A DNA stretch of 64,000 bases from Balaenoptera acutorostrata (lineage: Eukaryota; Chordata; Mammalia; Artiodactyla; Balaenopteridae). The stretch covers positions 25,007,268 through 25,071,267 of the forward strand of contig NC_080074.1 of NCBI RefSeq assembly GCF_949987535.1. Reading direction: 5' to 3'. The notes below the pieces were generated by a model, which saw only the letters and a program-made list of their open reading frames with translations, was not told the DNA's origin and made no database searches. This document shows, piece by piece, positions 23,131-35,588 of the stretch; the stretch's first letter is position 1, and each line of letters opens with the position of its first letter. The translations under genes and the position numbers were made by a program.

Positions 23131-26100
23131 ATTGGCTAAGCACAGAAGAGTGTGGCAGGACATATTTAAAGTGATGAGAGGGAAAAACCTACAACCAAGA
23201 TTCCTCTACCCAGCAAGGATCTCATTCAGATTCGATGGAGAAATTAAATCCTTTACAGACAAGCAAAAGCTAAGAGAATTCAGCACCACCAAACCAGCTT
23301 TACAACAAATACCAAAGGAACTTATCTGTGCAGGAAACACAAGAGAGGGAAAAGACCTACAATAACAAACCCAAAACAATTAAGAAAATGATAATAGGAA
23401 TACACATATTGATAATTACCTTAAATGTAAATGGATTAAATGCTCCAACCAAAAGACATAGACTGGCTGAATGGATATAAAAACAAGACCCATATATATG
23501 CTATCTACAAGAGACCCACTTCAGACCTAGGGACACATACAAAATGGAAAAAGATATTCCATGCAAATGGAAATCAAAAGAAAGCTGGAGTAGCAATTCT
23601 CATATCAGACAAAATAGACTTTAAAATAAAGACTACTACAAGGAACAAAGAAGGACACTACATAATGATCAAGGGATCAATCTAAGAAGAAGATATAACA
23701 ATTATAAATATTTATGCACCCAGCACAGAAGCACCTCAATACATAAGGCAAATGCTAACAGCCATAAAAGGGGAAATCGACAGTAACACAATCATAGTAA
23801 GGGACTTTAACACCCCACTTTCACCAATGGACAGATCATCCAAAATGAAAATAAATAAGGAAACACAAGCTTTAAATGACACATTAAACAAGATGGACTT
23901 AATTGATATTTATAGGATGTTCCATCCCAAAACAACAGAATACACTTCCTTCTCAAGTGTTTGTGGACCATTCTCCAGGATAGATCATATCTTGCATCAC
24001 AAATCAAGCCTTGGTAAATTTAAGAAAATTGAAATCATAGCAAGTATCTTTTCTGACCACAATGCTATAAGACTAGATATCAATTACAGGAAAAAAAAAC
24101 TGTTAAAAATACAAACACATGGAGGCTAAACAATACGCTACTAAATAACCAAGAGATCACTGAAGAAATCAAAGAGAAAATCAAAAATTACCTAGACACA
24201 AATGACAATGAAAACACGACTACCCAAAATCTATGGGATGCAGCAAAAGCAGTTCTAAGAGGGAAGTTTATAGCAATACAATCTTACTTTAAGACACAAG
24301 AAAAATCTCAAATAAACAACCTAACCTTACACCTAAAGCAATTAGAGAAAAAAGAACCAAAAAAATCCCCAAAGTTAGCAGAAGGAAAGAAATCATAAAC
24401 ATCAGATTGGAAAGAAATGAAGGAAACAAGAGCAAAGATCAATAAGACTAAAACCTGGTTCTTTGAGAAGATAAACAAAATTGATAAACCATTAGCCAGA
24501 CTCACCAAGAAAAAAAGGGAAAAGACTCAAATCAACAGAATTAGAAATTTGTCCACAACGTGGAAGAAATGGACAAATTCTTAGAAATTCACAACCTTCT
24601 GAAACGGAACCAGGAAGAAACAGAAAATATAAACAGACCAATCACAAGCACTGAAATTGAAACTGTGATTAAAAATCTTCCAACAAACAAAAGTCCAGGA
24701 CCAGATGGCTTCACAGGCGAATTCTATCAAACATTTAGAGAAGAGCTAACACATATCCTTCTCAAACTCTTCCAAAATATAGCAGAGGGAGGAACACTCT
24801 CAAACTCATTCTAAGGGCAACCATCACCCTGATACCAACACCAGACAAAGATGTCACAAAAAAAGAAAACTACAGGCCAATATCACTGATGAACATAGAT
24901 GTAAAAATCCTCAACAAAACACTAGCAAGCAGACTCCAAAAGCACATTAAAAGGATCATACACCATGATCAAGTGGGGTTTATCCCGGGAATGCAAGGAT
25001 TCTTCAATATATGCAAATCAATCAATGTGATAAACCATATTAACAAATTGAAGGAGAAAAACCATATGATCATCTCAATAGATGCAGAAAAAGCTTTCGA
25101 CAAAATTCAACACCCATTTATGATAAAAACTCTCCAGAAAGTAGGCATAGCGGTAACTTACCTCAACATAATAAAGGTCATATATGACAAACCCACAGAC
25201 AACATCATTCTCAATGGTGAAAAACTGAAACCATTTTCACTAAGATCAGGAAGAAGACAAGGTTGCCCACTCTCACCACTATTATTCAACATAGTTTTGG
25301 AAGTTTTAGCCACAGCAATCAGAGAAGAAAAACAAATAAAAGGAAACCAAATCGGAAAAGAAGAAGTAAAGCTGTCACCGTTTGCAGATGACATGATACT
25401 ATACATAGAGAATCCTAAAGATGCTACCAGAAAACTACTAGACCTAATCAATGAATCTGGTAAAGTAGTAGGATACAAAATTAATGCACAAAAATCTCTT
25501 GCATTCCTATACACGAATGATGAAAAATCTGAAAGAGAAATTAAGGAAACACTCTCATTTACCATTGCAACAAAAAGAATAAAATACTGAGGAATAAACC
25601 TACCTAAGGAGACAAAAGACCTGTATGCAGAAAACTATAAGACACTGATGAAAGAAATTAAAGATGATACAACCAGATGGAGAGATATACCATGTTCTTG
25701 GATTGGAAGAATCAACATTGTGAAAATGACTCTACTACCCAAAGCAATCTACAGATTCAATGCAATCCCTATCAAACTACCACTGGCATTTTTCACAGAA
25801 CTAGAACAAAAAATTTCACAATTTGTATGGAAACACAAAAGACCCCAAATAGCCAAAGCAATCTTGAGAGAGAAAAACAGAGCTGGAGGAATCAAGCTCC
25901 CTGACTTCAGACTATACTACAAAGCCACAGTAACCAAGACAGTATGGTACTCGCACAAAAACAGAAATATAGATCAATCGAACAGGATAGAAAGCCCAGA
26001 GATAAACCCACACACATATCGTCACCTTATTTTGATAAAGGAGGCAAGAATATACAATGGAGAAAAGACAGCCTCTTCAATAAGTGGTGCTGGGAAAACC

Positions 26101-27503
26101 AGACAGCTACATGTAAAAGAATGAAATTAAAACACTCCCTAACACCATACACAAAAATAAACTCAAAATGGGTTAAAGACCTAAATGTAAGGCCAGACAC
26201 TATTAAAACTCTTAGAGGAAAACATAGGCAGAACACTATATGACATAAATCACAGCAAGATCCTTTTTGACCCACCTCCTAGAGAAATGGAAATAAAAAC
26301 AATAATAAACAAATGGGACCTAATGAAACTTAAAAGCTTTTGCACAGCAAAGGAAACCATAACCAAGACGAAAAGACAACCCTCAGAATGGGAGAAAATA
26401 TTTGCAAATGAAGCAACTGACAAAGGATTAATCTCCAAAATATAGAAGCAGCTCATGCAGCTCAATATCAAAAAAACAAACAACCCGATCCATAAATGGG
26501 CAGAAGACCTAAATAGACATTTCTCCAAAGAAGATATACAGATTGCCAACAAAGACATGAAAGGATGCTCAACATCACTAATCATTAGAGAAATGCAAAT
26601 CAAAACTACAATGAGGTATCACCTCACGCCAGTTAGAATGGGCATCATCAGAAAATCTACAAACAACAAATGCTGGAGAGGGTGTGGAGAAAAGGGATAA
26701 CTCTTGCACTGTTGGTGGGAATGTAAATTGATGCAGCCACTATGGAGAGCAGTATGGAGGTTCCTTAAAAAACTAAAAGTAGAATTACCATATGACCCAG
26801 CAATCCCACTACTGGGCATATACCCAGAGAAAACCATAATTCAAAAAGACACATGCATCCCAATGTTCATTGCAGCATTATTTACAATAGCCAGGTCATG
26901 GAAGCAACCTAAATGCCCATCGACTGACGAATGGATAAAGAAGATGTGGTACATATATAGAATGGAATATTACTCAGTCATAAAAAGGAATGAAATTGAG
27001 TCACTTGTTGAGACGTGGATGGATCTAGAGACTGTCATACAGAGTGAAGTAAGTCAGAAGGAGAAAAACAAATACCATATGCTAACAAATATATATGGAA
27101 TCTAAAAAAAAAAAATCGTTCTGAAGAACCTAGGGGCAGGACAGGAATAAAGACACAGACATAGAGAATGGACTTTAGGACACGGGGAGGGGGAAGGGTA
27201 AGCTGGGACGAAGTGAGAGAGTGGTGTGGACATATATACACTACCAAATGTAAAATAGATAGCTAGTAGGAAGCAGCAGCATAGCACAGGGAGATCAGCT
27301 CGGTGCTTTGTGACCACCTAGAGGGGTGGGATAGGGAGGGTGGGAGGGAGACACAAGAGGGAGGGGATATGGGGATATAAGTATATGTACAGCTGATTCA
27401 CTTTGTTATACAGCAGAAACTAACACACCATTGTAAAGCAATTATACTCCAGTAAAGATGTTAAAAAATTTTTTTAATAAAAAAAATATATATTGGCTAA
27501 GCA
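23131..27503 (+). mobile_element. 4.35-kb L1 with 12-bp target-site duplication
   Basis: ATTGGCTAAGCA at 23131-23142 and 27492-27503 frames a 5'-truncated L1 of 4349 bp. It starts near the ORF1/ORF2 junction and then carries ORF2. The endonuclease domain lies at about 23.40-24.13 kb, the reverse transcriptase at 24.56-25.59 kb (FADD motif at 25381-25392), and the C-terminal region with its Cys-rich knuckle at 25.65-27.10 kb. The 3' UTR has a G-rich part near 27190 and 27340 and the terminus 'ttgtaaagcaattatactcc'. Stops (for example TGA at 25588-25590), shifts and small deletions break ORF2, so it cannot move itself. It lies antisense to the host gene. Confidence 0.96.
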
Positions 27504-27559
27504 GTTTGCCAGGAGCAGCCTCTGCTCAGAGCAGAAATAGTCCTAGAAATTGGGAGTGC

Positions 27560-28140
27560 TTTATTGAATGTTGTGGCCAAATGCAATTTCCCAAAATGGC
27601 TGCAACAATAGCTTCCCACCCACACGCCCTTCTTACAATGTGACCTTGACACTCCTCCCATCAAGAAGAGGTCCAACCTTGAATGTGGGTGGAATAGAGA
27701 CTAGCAGGGAAGTGTCATTATGTAACTTCCAAACTAGGGCCTCAACAGTGATGGAGCTTCTGGCCTGCTTCTCCTGGGAGGCTCACTCTTAAAACCCAGA
27801 CACCACACTGTATGGAGGCCCACTAGCCACAGAGAGGTCAGGTGCTGTGTTCTGGCCCACAGCCTTCAGCACCCCCGGCCAACAGCCAGCATCGGGCACC
27901 AAACCAAATGAGCCTTCGAGCCTTCAGGGATTCCAGCCCTCAGCAGCTGCATCACCTCCGACCTTCAAGTCTTCCCGGCAGATGCCCCAGATACCATGGA
28001 GCAGAGACAAGTTGCCCCACTCTGCCCTTTCCAAATATGTGACCCACAGACCCCTTGAGCTTAATGAGATGATGGTCATTTTATGCCACTAAATTTGGGG
28101 TGCTTTGTTATATAAACATAGTAACTGGAACAGATGAGAA
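27560..28140 (+). mobile_element. MLT1-type LTR (ERVL-MaLR), probable
   Basis: The end reads 'ttatgccactaaatttgggg' and 'aacatagtaactggaacaga', the standard MLT1 3' end. The upstream part has 'gcagagacaagttgcccca'. It begins near 'tgttgtggccaaatgc'. No internal genes attached. Confidence 0.7.
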
Positions 28141-28324
28141 TGGGGGATACACGTGGTTAGAGGTGATACATTCCTAGCACTTGCATTATTCCAGCCTCTC
28201 TTTTGAGAAAGTAGAGGCTTTATCTAGGCATGTTATTGTTGTTCTTCTACAGTCACCCCTTAGAGAAACAAATCTGTTTACAAGGGTCTAATTCCAAGTG
28301 AACTCAGATAGCTCTTAAGTGATA

Positions 28325-28575
28325 ATAATAGTAACCAACTATTTTGCTTAGTATGTGCCAGGCCCTGTTCTAAGAGTTTTACATGGATTAGCTCACTTAA
28401 TCCATACAACAAGCCTATGAGGTAAGTTCTAGTTTTATTTCTATTTTACAAATAGGGAAACTGAAGCATTGAGGTTAAACAACTTGTCTAAGGTTATACA
28501 ACTAGCAAACATCAGAGCTGGGCTGGGATTTTGAGGCAGGCAACTTGACTTTCAAGCCTGTCTGTTAACCAGCAC
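28325..28575 (+). mobile_element. MIR SINE, nearly full length
   Basis: Clear MIR order: 'tatgtgccaggccctgttct', 'ttagctcacttaatcc', 'aatagggaaactgaagcatt', 'acttgtctaaggttatac', 'cagagctgggctgggatttt'. Confidence 0.88.
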
Positions 28576-28714
28576 ACACACTGCTGCCTAACCCTGAGTC
28601 TACCCTGACTCTAACTCTCCCTCAGTGATGTATTGCTCAACCAGCCCTGCCACCTGAATGGCCAAGAGTCCCCAAACTGAAAAGGTGGGACAGTGCTGGT
28701 TTTAGGGTAATGAT

Positions 28715-28830
28715 AACAGTTAACAGCATAGGCTCTGGGGTCTGCCCAGTTTGGGCTGTGACAGTTACCAGATGAGTGACCTTGGGCAGGTCTTTGAACC
28801 TCTGTCAACCTCTTTCTCCCCATCTTCATG
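28715..28830 (+). mobile_element. MIR SINE fragment
   Basis: 'cataggctctggggtctgcc' and 'gtgaccttgggcaggtcttt' are the MIR 5' half. Confidence 0.78.
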
Positions 28831-28869
28831 CAAAACAATCACCCATTTTAAAACCACAACCACTGTCTC

Positions 28870-29010
28870 CATGTGTGTAAGCATTAGCCCCATGCCTCCT
28901 TTCTAGACTGCCGACCTCTTCGGGGCAAGGACTCTGCCCTTCTCATCTCTGATTCCTCCAGTGGGTCCTGCACAGGGCCTTGTGCTCAGCTGCAGCCTGA
29001 AAACTAAACC
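28870..29010 (+). mobile_element. L2 LINE 3' end
   Basis: 'ctagactgccgacctcttc', 'ggggcaaggactctgccctt' and 'tgcacagggccttgtgctc' follow the L2 3'-end order. Confidence 0.7.
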
Positions 29011-29454
29011 GACTTAAAAACAAACAAAACAAAACCTTCTCCCTTTGTTTTTATATACAGAGCTTTTGGGATTCGTCCCATTCTCTCCATCCTCATGAAC
29101 AAAACCATAAATCACGCCCTTGTGGCAACTGAGCCTACTGCTAAAGCTAGGACTTCTGCTTTCTGCCTCCTCTTCTGAATGTCTTCAAAATCAGAGGAAA
29201 ATGCTCTCACAAGTACCCTTGATCATGCTTATATCTACCTAAGGATTCTCTACTGCCTTCCAATCATTTTCCAAAATAACTAGGACTTTTAACCATTGGT
29301 CATAGGAGCTTCTACTATCTTGATTTCTTACATGGAACTAGTGAACCCTTCTTAAAAGATACCAAAGGGAATTTCTCACCTTCAGAATTATGCTGAGATA
29401 GTATCAGAATATTAACTGATATTATTACTGAGGAGTGGTATTTGGCCCTCAGGC

Positions 29455-29620
29455 CTCTATTTCACCCTGTACTGTAATTGCTTCTGTATTTGTCTGTCTC
29501 CCCCAACAAACTGCAGGCCCCCTTGAAGGCAGGGACTCGCTTTTACTTCTTTATCCCAATGCCTAGTCCAATGGCTGGCACAGAGGAGGCACTTGACAAA
29601 TGTTTATGATACAAATGCAT
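29455..29620 (+). mobile_element. L2 LINE 3' end
   Basis: 'ctgtactgtaattgcttctg', 'ccccttgaaggcagggactc' and 'ggctggcacagaggaggcac' are characteristic of the L2 terminus. Confidence 0.8.
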
Positions 29621-29718
29621 GAAACTGATGAACCCAAAGTCATTGTTATGTCAAGACCAGAACTGCAACCCAGAGGGATCTCTGGAAGATGTATCACAAG
29701 CGTTCATTTATTTAACAA

Positions 29719-30104
29719 ACACTTACTGGGACTTCCCTGGTGGCGCAGTGGTTAAGAATCCACCTGCCAATGCAGGGGGCACGGGTTCGAGCCCTGGTCA
29801 GGAAGATCCCACATGCTGCAGAGCAACTAAGCCCGTGTACCACAACTAGTGAGCCTGCACTCTAGAGCCCACGAGCCACAACTACTGAGCCTGCGTGCCA
29901 CAACTACTGAAGCCTGCGCGCCTAGAGCCCGTGCTCCGCAACAAGAGAAGCCACTGCAAAGATAAGCCCGCGCACCGCAATGAAGAGTAGCCCCCGCTCG
30001 CCGCCACTAGAGAAAGCCTGCGCCCACAGCAACAAAGACCCAATGCAGCCAAAAATTAATTAATTAATTAATTAATTTTAAAAAACAAAACAAAACACTT
30101 ACTG
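29719..30104 (+). mobile_element. CHR-2-type SINE with target-site duplication
   Basis: ACACTTACTG at 29719-29728 and 30095-30104 flanks a SINE that starts GGGACTTCCCTGGTGGCGCA. It has the B-box GGTTCGAGCCC, repeated 'gagcccacgagccacaacta' type units and a TTAA-rich tail ((TTAA)n near 30055-30076). The insert is about 366 bp, as expected for the long CHR-2 form known from whales and hippos. Confidence 0.93.
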
Positions 30105-31160
30105 ACACCCTTGGGGAGCCAACACTGGGCAAGGCAGGAAGAATATAAACGCAATAAGGTCCAATCTTATTATATAGAAGACTCAATCTGCTCTAGTAGG
30201 GGAGACAAATAGGGAAGCACATCATTATAACACATTTTGATAGAAAAAAACTTTTAAGTACAGAGATATAAACCATGGGCCTAAGAGTGAGTGATGAAAA
30301 ACAATCTGAGTTAGGTTAACATGGGTTAGATGTGTTATTACCCGTTTCTTACACATTAACCCAGCAAAAGATAAAAATGCTATCATTATGGAGTAATCAT
30401 GTCAGCTGACAGGCAAGGTCATAAAGTCATAAAGTCATAAGGTATAGGTTGTCACATTATAGAATCAATACATCAGACATAAAATGAAAGAGGCAAATGA
30501 CTAAATAAACTAAGATGTGTTAACATACCTGTGACTCTATGTCTCCCTCTTACTGTTCCTCTGCCCTCCCCATAGTTCTTACCCAAACTTTCTCAAAGAT
30601 AATAGTTATTTTAGTGACTAGCATATGGTTGATGTCAATATCTGATCATAAACACATCAAAAATGATTATTTTCAGAATCAGAAATAAGAGAACATGGGC
30701 ACACTAAATTCAACCATGTGAAAAGGAGTGCCCATTAATATTGTACATAATAATGTAGTGTAGGTCATTAGAATCTGTCAAGAATTTTTTTAGTTAAAAT
30801 TCAAAAAAAATTTTTTTAGAAAACATATTGTATGATTAAACTATTTTCTATTCAACTGGAGCTTGAGAAATAATGGCAGACATCAGGCTCTACTGGTGCT
30901 TTCTCAGAGTAAATGAGAGGAATTCGGGGATTTACTGTGAAATAAACTTATAGCTGCTCCAAGCCACCTGAGCCTCTGGCAGGCCGTCAGGTGTCTCACG
31001 AGTACTCTCACCTCCCATGCGTCTCTGCTCTCCTCTTGCATCTGCCTCTACTGGCATTTTCCACAGCCATATCCGGGAAGCCAAGCGCTGCTGGAGAAAA
31101 ATCACAAGCCAAGCAGCCTAGTGCCCCTCAAATGTATGACTTTTAAATCTCATTGTGGCC
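30105..31160. other. Intron, nothing recognised
   Basis: Contains a short triple repeat of 'cataaagt' at 30420-30440. No repeat family or exon supported. Confidence 0.4.
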
Positions 31161-31800
31161 CTCAATTCTTTTACTTTTTCTTGGTCAGCTCCTCGCTCAT
31201 CACACTCAGTGACTGTGAATATTCAAGATCTTCATCTCTCTTAGAAGATCATACCCTCAACGCTTTACCCCACTCCAGTCTTAGATGAACTTGCCTCTAC
31301 TTCATTGAGAAAGTGAAAACCACTGGGTGTGAACTGCCCCCGCTTCTCCTATCCTTCTCTCATACACTTACTTACAGCCCTTCCTGCCCTTAATCTGCTG
31401 CCCCAAGACCTACAGAAAGAGGTGCATTTCCTCTGTTTGCAGGCAACTCTCTCACTTATGCTGTCAATATCTTTCTGTTTCCGGCTCACTCCCTTAGGCC
31501 TTGCTTCATCATTTGTCCTTTTTTTCTTCTCGACAGGCAACCTCCACCCCTCCCGGCTCCTTGCCCTGTCCACTGCTGCTGTCCTAACACCCGCCCTTGA
31601 CTCCGTGTCTCCTGGGAGCTGCTCCTCCAACCCTCTCCAGACGCCTATCCCAAACCTTCTCAAAGATTCATCTACACTTGCAACCTTCCCTTTCTCACCT
31701 CTCACTCCTCAACACCCTGCAGCATCTGCTCCCTCCTCCAATCAGACATTCACTGGGTGCACTTTAGTTAAAGATGCAGATCCCGGATGTAAGCAGATCT
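31161..31800. other. C/T-rich segment with a 159-codon open stretch, unassigned
   Basis: The longest open stretch not explained by a named repeat runs on the plus strand, 31329-31808 (starts MNCPRFSYPSLIHLL). It is rich in Leu, Ser, Pro and Thr, as expected from reading pyrimidine-rich DNA. On the opposite strand the text is G/A-rich ('gaggagggagcagatgctgc'), which resembles ancient interspersed repeats. It has no start context, splice sites or family resemblance, so a gene is not claimed. Confidence 0.4.
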
Positions 31801-31809
31801 ATGGTTGAC

Positions 31810-31990
31810 TATTGCCTCCTCTGCTTACAAGCTGCAAGAGCTCGGGCATGCTGCTACACCTCCCCATTTCTAAAACGGGGAGAGTAACAGTAACCAACTG
31901 CATAGGCTTCTTGTAATGTTAAATGAGATACTGGATTTAAAACACTGGACAGTGTCTTCACATGCCACGTGCTCAATAAATATTACAATT
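31810..31990 (+). mobile_element. MIR SINE
   Basis: 'caagagctcgggcatgctg', 'aaaacggggagagtaacagt', 'taatgttaaatgagatactg' and 'acgtgctcaataaatatta' follow MIR order. Confidence 0.75.
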
Positions 31991-32249
31991 ACTACTACTA
32001 TTAGTAAGGTTTGCAGTTTAATGATTATTAGCATTACTGTTTGTCAGGTACTATAGTAGGTCTAGCTAAAAACCGTGAACTCAAAAAATATCCTACTAAA
32101 CTCATGCAGCCAAGAAAAACTACTTTGCAATCTCCTTATACAATGTGTCTTTTCTCTTGGCTTAGGGTCACCTTTTCTACCTTCAAAGCAGGATCTGCTC
32201 CTAGGAATTTCCTCTCCATACTGAGTCTGTATGACTCAAATCAGTTCAA

Positions 32250-32345
32250 TACATACATACACACATGTACACACACTACAGACACACATAACACACACAC
32301 ACAGATACACCTACTACACACATACACACACACATACACATAGAT
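32250..32345. repeat. Compound CA-rich microsatellite
   Basis: Imperfect (CA)n and (TACA)n from 32250 to 32341. Confidence 0.9.
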
Positions 32346-33319
32346 TAGGTAAATTCACATGTATCATGTGAACCAATACGAAAGTATTTAATTTAGCTGA
32401 ATGCAGGAACTTAAACCTATGCTGCCTTTACAGCAACAAAAGTATCTACACCAATGTTCTGCGTGCAGCTGGAAGTCAATAATTACTGATGAATGGAGTT
32501 GTATAGAACGACTCCCCACAGTCAGTCACAGCAAGAGCGGGAAGAATATTTTTAGCGTTATGTTTGAATCCTACCTGACAACTTGGAAACTGCAATAATC
32601 TGAACCTATGTAGGCAATGAAAGGATCGCTTCATTGCTGGTGCACCTGAAAGTATACCTAACGGTCATTTACGTTCTGTGACTAGTCACTAAGAACGTTA
32701 GCACAGAGCACGCATTCCCTTCCTTCACTTCCTTGCTATCTCAGGTTATTTTTGTCACAAGTTGTGTGTGGCAATATTTATTTTAATTAAGAAGAGGCAA
32801 TACAGGCAAAGGCAATTATAATAGATATGTTCAGTAAGGAACTAAACTGAACAGCAAGATCTCATGCCAGTGACAAAAAAAGGCATGTAATTTTATTTAG
32901 ACATTTTATTTAGAATTTTATTTATTCTTCTTTATTTTAACCATTTACTTCTTGGAACAAGCTTGTAAACGCCCACGCTCCATCCAGGACTATCAGGTAA
33001 GTCTTGCTCTCAGTGGAAGTGTTAGCATGGGATTCAATTGGAGGCACCTTCTCTTGGACCAATGATTCTTTCACGACTGTGATCCCATGTTGGGATCTTG
33101 TACCCTGACCTAATTCCTCTAGGATTCAACAATTATTTACATTACAGGCAAAGAAAATGATTCCTGGTTTTCTCTCTCTAACACTGTTACTCTCCTTTTC
33201 TGTCAGTATTTCAAAACAAATTTGGATCTTAAAAATCTGTTGACATTAGTTGACTAGAGGATGAAGAATTCACACATGGAAGGCAGGACCATGGTAGGAA
33301 AGATGATAATGAAGATGAC
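32346..33319. other. Intron, nothing recognised
   Basis: A/T-rich, no family named; short TTTATTT repeats near 32880-32940. Confidence 0.4.
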
Positions 33320-33560
33320 ATGATGAAATAGCTAATAATTATTTAACATTTATTTGCACTAGACCCTAATCCAAATACTTAACATACATTATTTACTTTA
33401 GTCCTCACAACTGTGAGGCATTGTTGGCATTATTACCCCACTCTACCTATGAGAAAACTGAGGCTTAGAGAAGTTAAATGATTTGCCTCAGGTCAAACAA
33501 GATCCAAGGCTGGGATTCCAACCCAGGTCTGTCAGGGGCCAAAGCCCATTAATGTTATAA
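33320..33560 (+). mobile_element. MIR SINE, nearly full length
   Basis: 'tagtcctcacaactgtgagg', 'cctatgagaaaactgaggct', 'aggtcaaacaagatccaagg' and 'gggattccaacccaggtctg' follow MIR order closely. Confidence 0.88.
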
Positions 33561-33924
33561 ATCATGTGTCTTAAAATAACAATTTTTTTCTGTGACCTAT
33601 TTGTAAATCACAGTTTGTACAACATTAGATTTAAGCATGATTTTTATTGTCAATGGTCTGCTGCAGTAATTCTACATATTTCCATAATAAAAAATTAAGT
33701 TCCTCATTTAAAAACATGGGAAAAGAACATGAATGGCCAGATGAAAAAAAAATTTTAAGCAAATATTAAATTTCAGGTATTTAAAACTAAAGAGAATTTA
33801 ATTCAAGAAACAGTAACCAAGTGATGTCATGTACAAGGCACTGTAAGAATTCAAAGATTAAGATAGCACCACCCCTGCTCCAAAGAAGCTAATGATCTAG
33901 TGGGAGGGAGACAGTGTAATGTTT

Positions 33925-34480
33925 CAGGTCTTACTTCAAATGTCATCTCCTAAGAGAATTCTTCTCTGACCACCCATCTAAACTGTTGCCCCATCCCCTA
34001 TTACTTTCTATCACAGGGATCAGAATACTTTTCCTGTAAAGGGCCAGATAGTAAATAATTTAAACTTTGTGGGCTATATGGTCTCTGTCAAAACTACCGA
34101 GCTCTGCTGTTGTAGCTCAAAAGCAGCTATAGACAACTGGTAAACAAATGAGCATGGCTGTGTTCCAATAAAACTTTATTTACAAACAGGCAGTGGGCCA
34201 GACATGGTTCACAGGCTGCAGTTTGCCAACCCTACTCTAACATCTCACTCTGTTTTTTCCTTCATAGCACTTAACAAAATGAAGAATTATCTTGCTTATT
34301 GATTTATTTACTATTTCTCTCCAAAAACAAAAACAAAACAAAAAAAAAGGCAGCTCCGAGAGAGTGAGGTCCTTATTGCTTGTTCACAACAGGCTCTCTA
34401 GGGCCTAGAAAGGAGTTCCAGACACATAGGCAGTTCACTCTAAGTATTCGTTGATTGGCTAAATGAATGAACACCATTCC
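33925..34480 (+). mobile_element. L2 LINE relic, interrupted by a hAT element
   Basis: 'caaatgtcatctcctaagag', 'ttcttctctgaccacccatc' and 'gttgccccatcccctattac' continue after the interruption as 'tccttcatagcacttaacaa' and 'agagagtgaggtccttattg', then a TGAATGAA-like end. The order is L2, with 34014-34233 inserted. Confidence 0.8.
34014..34233 (+). mobile_element. MER1/Charlie-type hAT transposon
   Basis: 'ttttcctgtaaagggccaga', 'actttgtgggctatatggtc', 'caataaaactttatttacaa' and 'ctgcagtttgccaac' with inverted ends (CAGGGATCAG...TTTGCCAACCCTA). Imperfect 8-bp flanks TTCTATCA and CTCTAACA fit a hAT duplication. Inserted into the L2. Confidence 0.85.
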
Positions 34481-34589
34481 ACAAAAGGAGAAACACAGAC
34501 TGCCAACAAAGTATGAACTATATTTGGCTTTACTATTAACAAATATAAAATAATTGAAAATGTCATTTTTCACTTGTCAGACCTACAAC

Positions 34590-34672
34590 AGTTAGAAGAA
34601 GAGGAGGATGGGGAGGAAAGGGAGAAGAGGAGGAGGGAGAGAGAGAGCAGAAGAAGGAGGAGAACTAGTGTG
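34590..34672. repeat. Purine (GGA/GAA)-rich tract
   Basis: Nearly all G and A over about 80 bp; may be a local expansion at the edge of an L1 3' fragment. Confidence 0.85.
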
Positions 34673-34689
34673 GATGAACACACGGGTAC

Positions 34690-35586
34690 ACTGGGCCTCT
34701 CACCTACTGCAGATGGGAGAGAAAACTGGTGCCACATTTACATACCAAAATGTATACGCCCATTCAAAATGGGCAAAGGATTGAATAGACATTTCTCCAA
34801 AGAAGATATAAAAATGGGCGATCAGCGATTAAATTAGTCATTAGGGAAAGGCAAATCAAAATCATAATGAGATACTACTTTCCACCCATTAAGATGGCTA
34901 TTATCAAAAAAGAGAAAGTAAGTGTTGGTGAGTATGTGGAGAAATTAGAACCCTCTTGCATTGTTGATGGGAACGTAAAATGGTGCAGCTGTTGGGGTTT
35001 CCTTAAAAAGTTAAACATAGAATCACCATATGATCCACCGATTACTAATTCCACTCCTAGGTATACACCCAGATACTTGTACACTCATGGTTATAGCAGC
35101 ATTATTTATAGGAGCCAAAAGGTAGAAACAACTCAAATGTCCATCCACAGAAGAGTGGATAAACAAATGTGGTATATACATACAATGGAATATTATTTAG
35201 TCTTAAAAAGGAATGAAGTACTTTCATTCCTTTGAAATTAGTTGACTAGATATATGTTAAACATGGATGAACTTTGAAAACATTGTGCTAAATGAAATAA
35301 GCCAGTCACAAAAAAACCAATATTGTATGATTCCATTTATATGAGGTACCTAGAATAAGCAAATAGTAGAACAGAGATTACCAGGAGCTGGGGGAGGAGG
35401 AAATGGGGAGTTATTACTTAATGGGTACAATGTTTCCACTTGGGATGATGAAAAAATTGTGGAGATGGATGGTGGAGATGGTTGCACAACGTTTTGAATG
35501 TACTTAATGCTACTGATGTGTACACTTAGAAATGATTAAAATTGTAAATTTTACATAATGTATATTTTACCACAATAAAAAATGTA
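34690..35586 (+). mobile_element. Older L1 3' end
   Basis: ORF2 tail ('aatagacatttctccaaaga', 'gtatgtggagaaattagaac') and a 3' UTR ending 'aatgattaaaattgtaaatt'. More divergent than the 23-27 kb L1. Its 3' border is cut by a Tigger insertion at 35587. Confidence 0.85.
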
Positions 35587-35588
35587 TA

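Noticed and set aside
23440..27105. Several long plus-strand open frames with reverse-transcriptase motifs, as possible genes
   Set aside because: They are pieces of one L1 ORF2, broken by stops and shifts, inside a copy with a target-site duplication.
29783..29793. tRNA gene suggested by a B-box GGTTCGAGCCC
   Set aside because: It is the tRNA-derived head of a CHR SINE; no cloverleaf or anticodon arm is preserved. The same holds for the other CHR copies.
32250..32345. Regularly spaced repeats as a CRISPR-like array
   Set aside because: Simple CA-rich microsatellite in a mammalian genome; no constant repeat with unique spacers.
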